Positions 46,155 through 57,193 of a stretch of 64,000 bases of DNA are shown one piece after another (position 1 is the stretch's first letter; the number at the start of each line of letters is the position of its first letter). The notes under the pieces were generated by a model that saw only the letters and a program-made list of their open reading frames with translations, searched no databases and had not been told where the DNA came from. This stretch comes from Tricholomella constricta (Eukaryota > Basidiomycota > Agaricomycetes > Agaricales > Lyophyllaceae): NCBI GenBank assembly GCA_013368375.1, contig JAACJP010000021.1, positions 1 to 64,000 of the forward strand. The letters are read 5' to 3'. A program made the translations under genes and the position numbers.

Positions 46155-49100
46155 ATGTCGTCCCATAACGCGTATGACGGACAAAAGCTTCTTGTCGCTA
46201 ATCGAGGAGAAATTGCTGTGCGTATCATACGCACCGCCAAAGCACTTGGCCTACCCACTCTTGCAATTTACACGCCATCCGATACACTTTCTCTGCATGT
46301 GACACAGGCGGACGAAGCAGTTGCTCTCCCTCGAGAGCAGGGCGCGAACGCTGGCGAGCCAGAATCAAGGGGCTATCTGGCTGCGGCAACGATCATCTCC
46401 ATCTGCTTGGAGAACTCTGTGACTTTGCTCCATCCAGGATACGGGTTTCTATCTGAGAATGCCGACTTTGCGACGCTTGTGATCGATGCTGGGATAACAT
46501 GGCTCGGACCTCCTCCCCAAGTGATACGGATGATGGGCCTCAAGCATGAGGCTCGCGCAGCTGCCGTGCAAGCTGGGGTTCCTGTTGTTCCGGGATCGCT
46601 TGCCCTTCTCCAGACCGTAACAGATGCCCTGCAAGAAGCGAACCGTATTGGATTTCCTATCATGTTGAAAGCAACGGCGGGCGGCGGAGGAATGGGTATG
46701 GTGGTCTGTGAGAATGAAGGAGACATCAAAGCTCAATTCCTCTCGACCCGAGGTCGAGCAAAAGTAAGTCTCTTCTTCTACATCAGATTTACAATCCTGA
46801 TGATCCTCAGAACCTGTTTAGTACCGACGGCGTATTTCTTGAACGATATTTCCCCTCTGCACGCCATATCGAAGTGCAGGTAGTGAGACTAGACTATTTG
46901 AATGAATCGTGATCCTCAGTTCGAATTAGGTATTCGGCAACGGACGCGGGGATATAGTTCACATGGGCGAACGGGAATGCAGCGTGCAACGACGGCACCA
47001 GAAGGTCATCGAGGAATCACCCAGTCCGTTCTTTCAGTCACGCCCAGGTCCAGCCTTTCCGCCCTATTTGTTTCTCAGTCCATGCTCATCCCTATAGATT
47101 TGAAGCAAAGGATGTGCGATGCCGCTGTCAACTTGTGTCGTGCGATCGAATACAGCTCCGCGGGTATGGTCTCATCCCGTCCATTGGTTTTGTTCGCTTC
47201 TTATACATCCATCCACAGGAACTGTGGAATTTCTCGTTGATGATACAACTGGGGAATTCTACTTCTTGGAGATGAACACTAGAATTCAAGTACGCATTTT
47301 CTACCAAGCAAAGAGCACGAATCAGAAATTGACAATTCTCAGGTGGAGCATCCTGTCACAGAAGCTACGCACCCAGGATTGGATCTGGTGGAACTTATGA
47401 TCAAACAAGGTATCGCCGAGCGCCTGGCCACTGGCGCTGTAAAAGGCATAGGACCCGAAGCGCAGGAAATGCAGCAGGATACATATGATTCGTTACGATC
47501 CTTGGGACAAGGGTTGCATGCTCACGCCATAGAGGGCCGGGTTTATGCTGAGAATCCTTCGGAAGGCTTTATGCCGAGTCCTGGGTTATTACAGCATGTT
47601 GAACTTAACAACGACCATTTCGATTGGTTAAGGATCGATAGTTGGGTTCGTTCGACTACCATCTTCTTATATCAAAATCTTACCTTTTCTATTCGAGGTC
47701 TCAACTGGTCTGTCTGTCACGCCGTTTTTTGACGGTCTAATCTGCAAGATTGTTGTGACTGGCCGATCGCGAGAGGAAGCGATTGCCAGATTCGCTAGAG
47801 CCTTAGACGTCTGCAAGATCTATGGACCACCAAACAATATCGAATTCTTGAAAGCCATTGCTGGGAATAACGTTTTTCGTAGTGGACGAGCCACGACGGC
47901 TTTTCTGTCAAACTTCGCTTTTCGGCCGCGGTAGCTTTTGATGCCGTCTTCTTCCACGAATGAGGCTCATCAATTCCCGATAGGGCATTTACAGTTCTCT
48001 CAGCCGGGATAGAATGTACTGTTCAAGATCTTCCAGGGCGTACCGTGGGTCTTGGGATCCCTAGTGGTGGCCCGATGGATACATTGGCGTTTTCAGCTGG
48101 GAACATTCTTGTCGGCAATCCGACAACGATGGAAGGCTTAGAGATTGTCATCCTTCCCGGCATTGGCTTTGAATTGCGATTTGACACAGCTTCCGTCGTT
48201 GCCATCACTGGAAAAGAGGTAGATGTCAAAGTTAACGAGAGATTGGTGGGTATGTGGAGTGGGATCACGGTACCGGATGGTGGAAGGTTGCGACTGGACG
48301 TGAGCTCAAGGAGAGAGGCGCCTAGTACCGGCTTCAGGGTTTATCTCTGCATTCGGGGTGGCTTTCCCAATGTTCCTCCCTATCTAGAATCGAAGTCGAC
48401 GTCCATGGGACTGGGAGGCTATCAGGTGTGTATCTATTCCGTAATAATCCCCTTCAAGGCATACGTTCCTCACATGCGCGCCATTCTTTTTTTAGGGAAG
48501 GGCACTTCTCGCTGGTGACCAACTTGCCCTGGGATCTTGCGGTCCCGAAACGAAGGATGAAAATAGCATCTTTCAGCTTCCTCCCCAACTAATTCCGAAA
48601 TACACCTCGGACTGGATTATATACGTCCTTCCTGGGCCACAAGGTGACGAAGAGTTCATCACTGCAGACGGTTTGCGGGCATTCTATTCGACCAAATGGC
48701 ATGTTAGCCTCGCAAATAACCGGCTGGGCATCAGACTCGAGTCAGCGGAGAAGATTATATGGGCCAGGGAGGACGGAGGTGAAGGCGGGTCCCATCCCAG
48801 TAACATTTTGGATAATGCCTATGCGCCTGGCACCATTAATGTGAACGGGGATACCCCAGTCATTCTCACCAGAGACGGGCCAGATATGGGAGGTTATGTG
48901 TCTTTGTGCACCGTCGCGTCTGCAGACATGTAAAAAATTTACCTACCTCTCCGCTCTTTTAACTCTCTGACACAGTCTACTCACCAGGTGGAAGCTGGGA
49001 CAGGTGCAACCGGGGAACACAATCCAGTTCAGGAGAATTTCATGGCCGCAATCAATACATTTGCAAGAGGTGTTCAAAGTTTGGATTGCTTCTGTGCGCT

Positions 49101-50985
49101 CTGCAGTAGCAAGGGATACGATCCCGAACTACCATGACATGCCTTGGACAATTGACATACAAGATTCTTCGCGGTCTTCGTTCCTCTATGAAGTAGGCCA
49201 AGAGCGAGGTAAAGTGACTTTTCGGCAGGTATTGAGACCCCCCACCCCCGAATCGTGCAGCAATTTCTGACATGTAAGCAGGCCGGCGATTCTGCGATTC
49301 TGGTGGAATTTGGTCTAATGAACCTCGATTTGGATCTGCGAGCTCGCATTCACGCCTTCCAGTGTATTTTATCAAAGAAGAGCATAGTCGGCCTGAGCTC
49401 TCTTTGCCCATGCGTTAGGTCAATCATGGTCAGTGCGACGGCCTTGAAAGTCATGTTTGCTTTTTTTGTTAAAGAACATATCTATCCGCATTAGTGTCAC
49501 TATGATGCGCACTTGGTTTCGCAGGCTGATTTTCTATCGGCCCTCATTGCAACGCAGGAGGAACTCCCAGTCTCTGTCGCCGATATGACATTCTCGGGAC
49601 GCAAGATTACTTTTCCTATCGTTCTCGACGACCCGTGGAACCGCGAGGCCTTGGTTCGATACATGAAGAGCATAAGGCAAAAAGCGGTATATTTGCCGAG
49701 CAATATTGATTACCTTGCGAGAAACAATAATCTCGTTGGTGGTGCTGAAGAGGCGTTAAAGCGTCTAATTGAATCTGACTGGGTACAAGTGGCCTCAGAT
49801 TTGATAAGGCTTTCTCTAATCATCGTTTTAGCTTGTCGTTGGAGTCGGCTTCTACCTTGGGTGCCCGTTTTTAGTCCCTGTATGCACTTGTTAACTTTTT
49901 GTTGGGTTAACTGCTGACGGGCAGTACAGATCGATCCGCGATGTCGGCTTGTAGGGCAAAAGATGAACCCGTCCCGTACATTTACTCCAAGGGTATGCGC
50001 AACGTCTTCCAAATCTCTTGTTCCAGTTCAAGTTATTTATTTCTATAGGGTGCCATTGGAATAGCGGGCCCCGTTGCTGCTATTTATCCAGTAGAGTCCC
50101 CGGGTGGATACCAGCTTTACGGCCGTACATTACCGACGTGGCAGACCTGGGGGAAAGGCGTTGATTTCAGCTCTACGAAACCGTGGTTGCTGCAACCCTT
50201 TGATCAGGCAAGTGACTCACACCTGCCCCTCAACGATGGCTCATGGGTATTCGCTTTTCAGATCCACTTCGAGGCCATCAGCGCCGATCGTTACGTAGAG
50301 GTGAAATGGTCCTCCTTCACAATGAACTTGGTCGCAATGACAAATGACTTTCTCTCCACAGCTCGAGAAGGATTTTGACGCGGGCAAATATAACTTCAAG
50401 GTTATCACTCTTTACTGGAGCAAAGATTAATATTTACACAAAGTGCTGCAGGTGGAGCCTACGACTTTCTCCATGGCGAAGTACACGAAATTTGTAGCTT
50501 CGATCTCTGATGAAGTCGTGGCGTTTCGAGCACTTCAAAAAGTTGGCTCGTCAAGGGAAGATGAAAGGTTTTGTATCCTTTATAAGCATTTCAAAATCTC
50601 ATGGCCTTGCCAGGGAACGAAAATTCCTTCTTGAATGGGAAGCTGAAAAGCAAGCGCGTCGCAACCTCTCAGAACTCCAGGAGACTGACTCACAAGGTAA
50701 GCGCCATCTGGGGATCGATCCAGCTCTGCTCTTATGCGATCATTAGACCCAGGCTCCGCGACGATCAATGCTCCATTGTTCGCCTCAGTTTGGAGAATCC
50801 AGTTTGGTCCTGGAGATGTTATACAATCTGCCGAGGACGTCGTTTTAATTCTGGAAGCTATGAAGATGGAAATCCCAGTGCAAGCTGGGACGAACAACAT
50901 TGGTAAAACCATTAAGCAGCTTGGGAAAGGCATATCAGAAGGAGCACAAGTACGACCGGGTGATGTGCTGTTTATTCTGTCTTGA
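46155..50985 (+). CDS. Biotin carboxylase-KipA-KipI-biotinyl fusion (urea-carboxylase-like, no amidase)
   Basis: Twenty exons (46155-46763, 46811-46879, 46930-47047, 47098-47163, 47219-47289, 47343-47645, 47698-47930, 47984-48425, 48496-48929, 48988-49228, 49282-49428, 49495-49782, 49832-49879, 49930-49992, 50049-50207, 50262-50300, 50362-50400, 50452-50567, 50614-50696, 50747-50985) give 1268 residues. Biotin carboxylase (1-470): [46 protein letters not shown]. KipA/AHS2 (about 500-800): [20 protein letters not shown]. KipI/AHS1 (about 850-1080): [22 protein letters not shown]. Biotinyl domain: EAMKMEI with the Lys codon at 50863. The layout equals the urea carboxylase half of Dur1,2 but lacks the allophanate-hydrolase amidase. 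With the LamB/YcsF gene just upstream, lactam or 5-oxoproline utilisation is likelier than urea use. The intron after 50207 starts with GC. Confidence 0.9.
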
Positions 50986-51658
50986 GCACCACAGCCTATC
51001 GATTGTTAACGATCTTCAATACTGGACTGCAATGGAAAGACTCGTCGTATTCACGTCGTGACAATAGTGGAATACACGAACCAACGAACAGCAGCGCCGA
51101 CGCCTTGCTACGGGCGCTGTTTCTCAAAGCCGTGTGGTATATTATGTCAAACGGAGTGCGAGCTCTACTCGTTCATGTGTCGCCCTACATCTAAGGGTAA
51201 AAAAAGGTCGCCAGTCTCACGGCCGAGGGGAAATCCCACCAATTTTTAGATGACGCCCATCCGGCCACGCCGTCAGTGACATTGCGTCTTCGGTTGACAT
51301 TTTTAGATGCGTAGATCAACCATTGCATCGATGCTACAACGAAGGTTATTTTTTCTTCAAAACAAGGAGCAACCCACCTAATACGACTTGCTGGTATTTT
51401 TGTCTCCTTATATTCGCAGGAATCTCTGTTAACTTGAGTAATTCCACACAGTTCGGTACTCACGAGTGCTCACACAGTTGTCTCTCACCTTGAGGGACGC
51501 CAGGATGAGAATTGCTCTCCGAAACAAACCTCAACCGCGTCTCACGTTGCGAAAGCGCCTGCCGCCATTGGTGACCGGAGGACGCAAGGCGAAAAAATGC
51601 CTCAAGTTTATAAGGGATGGAACGCTGAGAGAAACGACAGGATTTTCCTCTATCCAAG
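50986..51658. other. Intergenic region and laccase promoter
   Basis: No gene seen. Holds the 3' end of the carboxylase fusion and the promoter of the laccase. Confidence 0.5.
51607..51615 (+). promoter_or_regulatory. TATA box of the laccase gene
   Basis: TTTATAAGG lies about 45-50 bp before the laccase ATG at 51659, a typical position in basidiomycete laccase genes. Seen directly; function inferred. Confidence 0.5.
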
Positions 51659-54427
51659 ATGATTGTCTTCTCGTTCGTGGCCCTATCGAGTCTTCTGCCC
51701 ATAGCGCTTGCTGTAACGCGGCACTTCGATCTCTCAATTGTTAATAAAGAGATTGCTCCTGATGGTTTTTCACGCCGGTATGCTCAAGCAGTGTTGGGAT
51801 GGCATAGTCACTAACTCTCTCGATCGAACAAAGGGCTGTCCTGGCTGGCGGAACCTTCCCCGGGCCTACCTTCGCTGTCACCAAGGGTGATTCCGTTGTG
51901 ATCCCCACTCACAACCAGTTGATAGACAATACTATGAGGCGAAGCACTTCCATCGTGAGTAGACTATATTTATCTAACGCCCAACGTTGGACTGACAGTA
52001 AGATAGCATTGGCACGGATTTTTCCAAGCTCGCACATCTGACATGGACGGTCCTTCGTGCGTCAAGTCCAAATCATTATCGGTTGCTAGACTAATGCTTT
52101 CGCCAATAGATTTGTCAACCAGGTAGGCGCACCACTAGGACCCATGACCATGATGAAGTTAGCCCTGACTCTTGCGACAGTGCCCCATCTCTCCTAACCA
52201 GACGTTCACGTATGCTTTTGATACTGCCGGACAAACTGGAAAGTTCGTCGGATGTTTTCCATTTCTTCAATATCTTCTCATCGATGCTCTGCAGCTTTTG
52301 GTATCACTCGCACCTGTCAACTCAGTATTGTGATGGTCTTCGTGGAGCATTCGTTGTCTATGGTAGGTCAAATCCTGAGATGTTAGTGATTCATTCGGTT
52401 GAACCATTTTCAGATCCCCAGGACCCTTTGAAGCACCTTTACGATGTAGACGATGGTACGTCTCACTGTCTGCGCGTGAGTCACTGATGACTTAGACGGC
52501 GCTATGGTATAGCGGGTACCATCATTACGCTTGCCGAATGGTATCACAGTTTTGCCCCCGCTGCGCAAAATGGGTTCTTCAAGACGGGCATAGTTCCGTG
52601 AGTAAACTAACCTGGTGATCAAGATTGCCATGCTGAAAATATACCTCTAGAGTCCCCGATTCTGGATTAATCAATGGCAAAGGGCGTTTCGTGGGTGGCC
52701 CTCTCGGTAAGGTGATTTGAATTTCCTGAGTTAACTGCCTGACGCCTCGTATTAGTGCCTTTCGCTGTCGTCAATGTCGTACGATGGAAACGGTATAGGC
52801 TTCGTGTGTTCGCGCTCTCCTGCCGACCTTTCTTCACTTTCTCCATCGACAACCACAACATCACCTTTATAGAAGCCGACGGCATTGAACACGATCCTGT
52901 GACGGTTCAGAATGTTGATGTTTATGCCGGTACAGTGTCCGCAATCCTCGCAACCACTCGGAGCTGACTATGCGTCCCCTGAAGCTCAACGTGTCTCTGT
53001 TATTTTGCACGCTGACCAGCCTGTTGACAACTACTGGATCAGAGCACCCCCGACCGGCGGCAGCCCCGCTAGGAACCCCAACTGTAGGTTAGAGCGGCAT
53101 GTTCTGCGATCCCGCTGATGTTCTTTGGCAGTCGACCCCAGTCTGACCAAGGCCATCTTGAGATACAAGGGTGCACCAAACGTGGAGCCCACCACGACCA
53201 ATACGCCCGGACCTAAGCTGCTTGACCAGCAGATGCACGTAAGTGCATCACACTTCTGTTGTATAGTCACAGCCTTGACATGTAGTCCAACAGCCCATTG
53301 CCCAGGAAGGACCTGGCAAGCTCGGTTCGGGACCAGCAGATGTCCGTGAGTGTCCCCAGTATGTGACATCGTCGTTGACCTCAAATTGAACGGTTATGTT
53401 ATTATCAGCCATCACCCTCAACATCGCTCAGGTGAGGCGCCACCTAATAGCTTGCCCTCTGTCATTCATTTATGATATTTTGCAGCCCAACCCTCCGTTC
53501 TTCGACATCAATGGCATTTCTTACATCTCGCCACCCGTACCAGTTCTTTTGCAGTTGCTCAGTGGCGCGGCCAAGGTGAGAGTTGTAGTTCGATTTTTCC
53601 TTTCTACGGATATTGAAGGGCCCGCTCTAGCCCCAAGATCTCCTTCCTTCGGAGCAAGTGTATGCCTTGAAGTACTGTCTGGATAGATGCGTTCCCTTGA
53701 CCCTCCCTTTCGTAGCTTTATCCTCCCCAAGAACAAGTTGATTGAGGTCTCCATTCCTGGAGCTGGATGTATGTCCTTTCGCGATTATGACACAGCCCTA
53801 TGTCGCTGACGCGAATTTATTCCAGCGCATCCCTTCCATTGTGAGTGATGAATATTAATTCATTACATGTGTCGAATGCGATTTTCTCATTGGGATGCTA
53901 AGTGCACGGTCACGCGTTCGATGTTATCCGCCCGTCCAACGATAACAACACCAACTTCATCAAGTATGTTGTCCTTTCGTATTCCTGACCCCCGATTAAC
54001 CAATGTCCCCCACTCCACAGCCCCCTCCGACGCGATGTTTATCCGAGTAAGCCTGTTGAATCCCCATATACCGTCACTCATGCTAATGTCTAATTCTAGT
54101 CAACGGTGGAAACACGACGTTCCGATTCTGTATGTATACCTTCTTCTCACTCTCGCCAGGCGCTCATCGTACCTCTTAAAAAGTCTCTGGAAACCCTGGT
54201 GCCTGGTTCTTGCATTGGTTCGTCGCCCTGTCTACGCAGCCCTCGTCCAGATACTTACTTATGCTACTACCTCCAGCCACATTGATTGGCATTTGGAAGC
54301 TGGCCTTGCGATCGTTTTCGCAGAGGCGCCTGCTGACAATATTGAGGGACCCCAATCCCAGATCACTCCTCAAGATTGGAAGGATCTCTGCCCCGAGTAC
54401 GACGCCTTGGCTCCTGAATTCCAGTAG
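51659..54427 (+). CDS. lcc: Laccase (multicopper oxidase)
   Basis: Twenty-three exons give 523 residues; starts and ends are 51659-51777, 51834-51954, 52007-52056, 52110-52122, 52181-52242, 52295-52362, 52414-52455, 52513-52597, 52651-52706, 52756-52929, 52985-53083, 53132-53238, 53294-53345, 53409-53431, 53486-53575, 53631-53671, 53716-53768, 53826-53840, 53903-53963, 54021-54046, 54100-54129, 54184-54217, 54277-54427. A signal peptide starts the protein. All four copper motifs are intact: [35 protein letters not shown], and [12 protein letters not shown]. Ten residues after the type 1 Cys stands Leu, the axial class linked to middling redox potential. The enzyme oxidises phenols with O2 outside the cell (lignin, pigment or detoxification). 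Several exons of 13-26 nt make automated models of this gene error-prone; the acceptor at 54183 is the least certain. Confidence 0.94.
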
Positions 54428-55152
54428 TTGTCAAGTAGGAAGATCGTTTTTGTACCACTACCTTTATTTAGCCGGTTGAATTGAGTTCATTGCCTGGATC
54501 GTACAGGTTGCTAATGACAAAACGAACATTTATTACGACGAAGACAATATTATAACAGAATGACATCAGATATACTGCAAGAAGACAACCTGCAAGGACA
54601 CTGTAAGTACATATATCGATGGAGTAAGAACGCCAGGCAACGTTTGCGTCCACATAAAGGATCAGACATCCAAAGGAAGGTCGTTTCAACTCGCATCGCG
54701 TCGACCCCCACCTTGCATCATCGCACCACAAGGGCGGCCCACAGCCCAGCGTGTCTTTTGGGTTCAACACAACTGAGGGGGAGAATAAATGTTCGGTATT
54801 GGGGGAGTACTCCGAAGAGGACGCTAGAGTGGAAACTGCGAATGTAGGTTTATTTCATCAAGCAAGTGGACGCAAGACGGTTGCCATGAGCGTGAATTTT
54901 GAACAAGACTTACGACATAAATTCCACACAAGGCACCCCGTTGAAAGAAGGAACTACAAGAGCGATCTGGAGGATGGAGTAGGTTAGCATCAAGTTATAT
55001 AAGGATGGGCACGAATAAGAAGTATCAGACAAAAAGGCACTGGCAAGTACACTGTGCGCTCCGAAGAACGCGTATCTGTTGCGAACAGATATGCTCTATT
55101 TCTCGGCATGGTCGTGTAAGACGGGGAAGAGAATAAAGTCATCGTTTGGATG

Positions 55153-55178
55153 TTCCCGTTCTCCATCGAGAACGGGAA
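55153..55178. repeat. Perfect 11-bp hairpin
   Basis: TTCCCGTTCTC and its exact reverse complement GAGAACGGGAA are separated by a 4-nt CATC loop. It lies in intergenic DNA between the laccase and the tRNA. It could be an RNA stem or a palindromic protein site; no partner gene indicates which. Confidence 0.75.
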
Positions 55179-55505
55179 AGAGAAGGAAAAGAGACTCACG
55201 GTATTAGACCGAGAAGAGGCAGAAGAGACGTCGAGACGACAACCTGATCTGCGAAATTTTTTATACTTCGGCGATGTTTGGTCACATTTGTCAGGGTCCG
55301 TGCACGATCACGTTCCTTTTCGACACTTTTATTTTTGTAGACACCTTTTTGCAGTAGTAGGATGGCTTGGACTCTTCTATCTGACCTACTGAACGGTGTT
55401 TCCGTGTGCGGAATGGAACAAGCCCGCCTAAGGGAAGTGGTCAACGAGAAATGTGGAATTAAATGCGCTGCCACGATTTGTAAGGCACAGCCTGTACTTG
55501 AGCAA

Positions 55506-55589
55506 GCCGCGTTGGCGTAGTGGTAGCGCGTCTCACTTGTATCTGCGCATGCAATGAGAAGGTCATTCGTTCAATCCGGGTACGTGGCA
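55506..55589 (+). tRNA. tRNA-Thr(TGT) with 12-nt intron
   Basis: The acceptor stem GCCGCGT pairs with ACGTGGC at 55582-55588 over seven pairs (one G-T), with discriminator A at 55589. The D arm includes TGGCGTAGTGG (A box). The anticodon stem TCTCA pairs with TGAGA; the loop reads CT-TGT-A, then a 12-nt intron at 55542-55553 at the canonical position after base 37, then A. The T arm ATTCG-TTCAATC-CGGGT contains the B box. The TGT anticodon reads ACA (Thr). A T5 run follows. The body also resembles fungal tRNA-Met, but the position-37 intron rule gives TGT. Confidence 0.88.
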
Positions 55590-55591
55590 TC

Positions 55592-55596
55592 TTTTT
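55592..55596 (+). terminator. Pol III terminator of the tRNA-Thr gene
   Basis: Run of five T beginning two bases after the tRNA 3' end, the normal pol III stop. Confidence 0.75.
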
Positions 55597-56156
55597 CATT
55601 CAGAACGCCAATCTGCAGGAGCGGTTGGTGCCAGATCCAAAGGCTGCATAGGGGAGGACTATGGAATTAGACTTACCCCGTACACCTTCCACTGTCCTGG
55701 AAGACGTTGACATGATAGCCAGCCAAGTAAATACTAAAAGGCGACTTGCAGACGAGCTCCCAGCGCTCAGCGTTTGTTGTTTGTGTTCCTTCGACGGGTG
55801 AATCTGTAAGAAAGCATGATTATGAAAGCTGGATGCAGCGTGGGGATAAGGGATCATATATGAGAGCGCCTTTATGCGTACAATCTGCATCCATGAGGGT
55901 TGGGATAGCACGCACGCGGAAACGTATGGAAGGTGCGTTGAGCAAGTATCAGCGCAATTGAAGACTTGATGTTCCTTCTTGTTTGACCTTTGCCAAAAGC
56001 CATCAACACGGCGCGAACGTTCAATCATTTATATGGCAAACGTTAAGCCTGGCTACAAAAGCCCGATGTAGGACTGGAAGGGCCCAAATTGCAATGACGT
56101 CATTGAACATTTGACATACATGAAACGATACTAATCGTCCTTGATTCAAGACAGTC

Positions 56157-57193
56157 ATGACCTCTAGAAGGCATCCGGATACAAGCAGTGAAAAGCCAGG
56201 TTCTGGTGTAGATACGGCTGCAGGTCTGGCGCAGAAAGCAGGTGAGGCAGCCATATCGACTTACCATGCCTTGAACGACTCCGAGCCGCATTACATTCCT
56301 GGCTCCCCCTATTCCTCCATACGACACACTCGGCCATGGATTTACTACCAAGGAATATCGACCCTAGTGCCTATTTCAATCCTTGGGAGAGTACCCCTTC
56401 CCGAGAGTCGCCGTTTCTCACTTCAACAGCGTGGATGGCGAACGGGTTTGCTGGGGTGGACGGTGGGCAGCTGGCTTGGAGGAACAATCGGAAAGGAGAC
56501 CGATGTCACACCTGAGACTTATGAAAGCTGGGAGGAAGGCGTCGAAGCCCAACGAAGGGAGCAGTACGACCAGGAGATCAAGCAATTTCTGGAGTCCCCG
56601 CTAGCAGCGAAGGACCACAAGGTCCTCGAGTCCGACATGATACATATCCCAGTTGCCTCAGGTGATGGGTATTTCCGGATTCTAGTGTATCCCTCCGCAG
56701 CTTCGTATTCGCCGATCGCATCGACTGCCTCGTTCCGTGTGGGGTCGCTGTCTTTCAGCTCAGCGCACCCGCGGGGCGCGTCGATCGTCACGCTCCTCCC
56801 GGAGCTCGCGCTGAAGAGTGGGTCCGTGGTGGCATATACGGGTGCATGGGCTACCTTCTACGCGGCATTCCCGTTCCTGAAAGTGGCGCAGCTGATGCCC
56901 GGAACCAGTACATGGGGGACATGGGCTTTGGACCAGGCCTATAAGCTTGCAGGAGGAGAGGAGACGACTGCGCAGCTCAAGGAAAAGTACCAGGTTGGAG
57001 AGAGGAGACAGAAAGCTGAGGAATCGGTATATCGTAATGTGCGTGCGGACACGGACGTCTTTTCCGCCTTTACACTGACTTGAAATTATGGTAGGTCCCG
57101 TTTGGATCAGTGGGTGTGCGGACTGCGTATGACCTGGAGGATGACGCGAGGAGAGGGAAGGGTGGGACGGCTTTCAAACGTAATGTCGATTGA
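56157..57193 (+). CDS. Conserved-looking protein of unknown function
   Basis: Exons 56157-57038 and 57095-57193 give 326 residues. After a polar N terminus with AQKAGEAAIST, a segment GLLGWTVGSWLGGTIGKET could be membrane-associated, followed by an acidic helix (YESWEEGVEAQRREQYDQEI) and a second hydrophobic part (SGSVVAYTGAWATFYAAFPF). The spliced C terminus has GSVGVRTAYDLEDDARRGKG. I do not recognise the family. Downstream open sequence at 57212-57418 (with WLHSFIWEDWRLKKRWDRWG) looks protein-like and could belong to this or another gene, but the phases do not join it to exon 2. A mitochondrial or endomembrane location is a guess. Confidence 0.68.

Larger units (their letters stand above)
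54428..56156. other. Intergenic region with tRNA and hairpin
   Basis: Besides the tRNA-Thr and an 11-bp hairpin (listed separately) no gene is supported. The plus frame 55150-55392 and minus frames nearby overlap each other and look random. Confidence 0.5.

Noticed and set aside
46155..50985. Urea amidolyase (Dur1,2) or urea carboxylase
   Set aside because: No allophanate-hydrolase amidase domain is present and the upstream neighbour is LamB/YcsF; a lactam-type function fits better, though urea carboxylation is not excluded.
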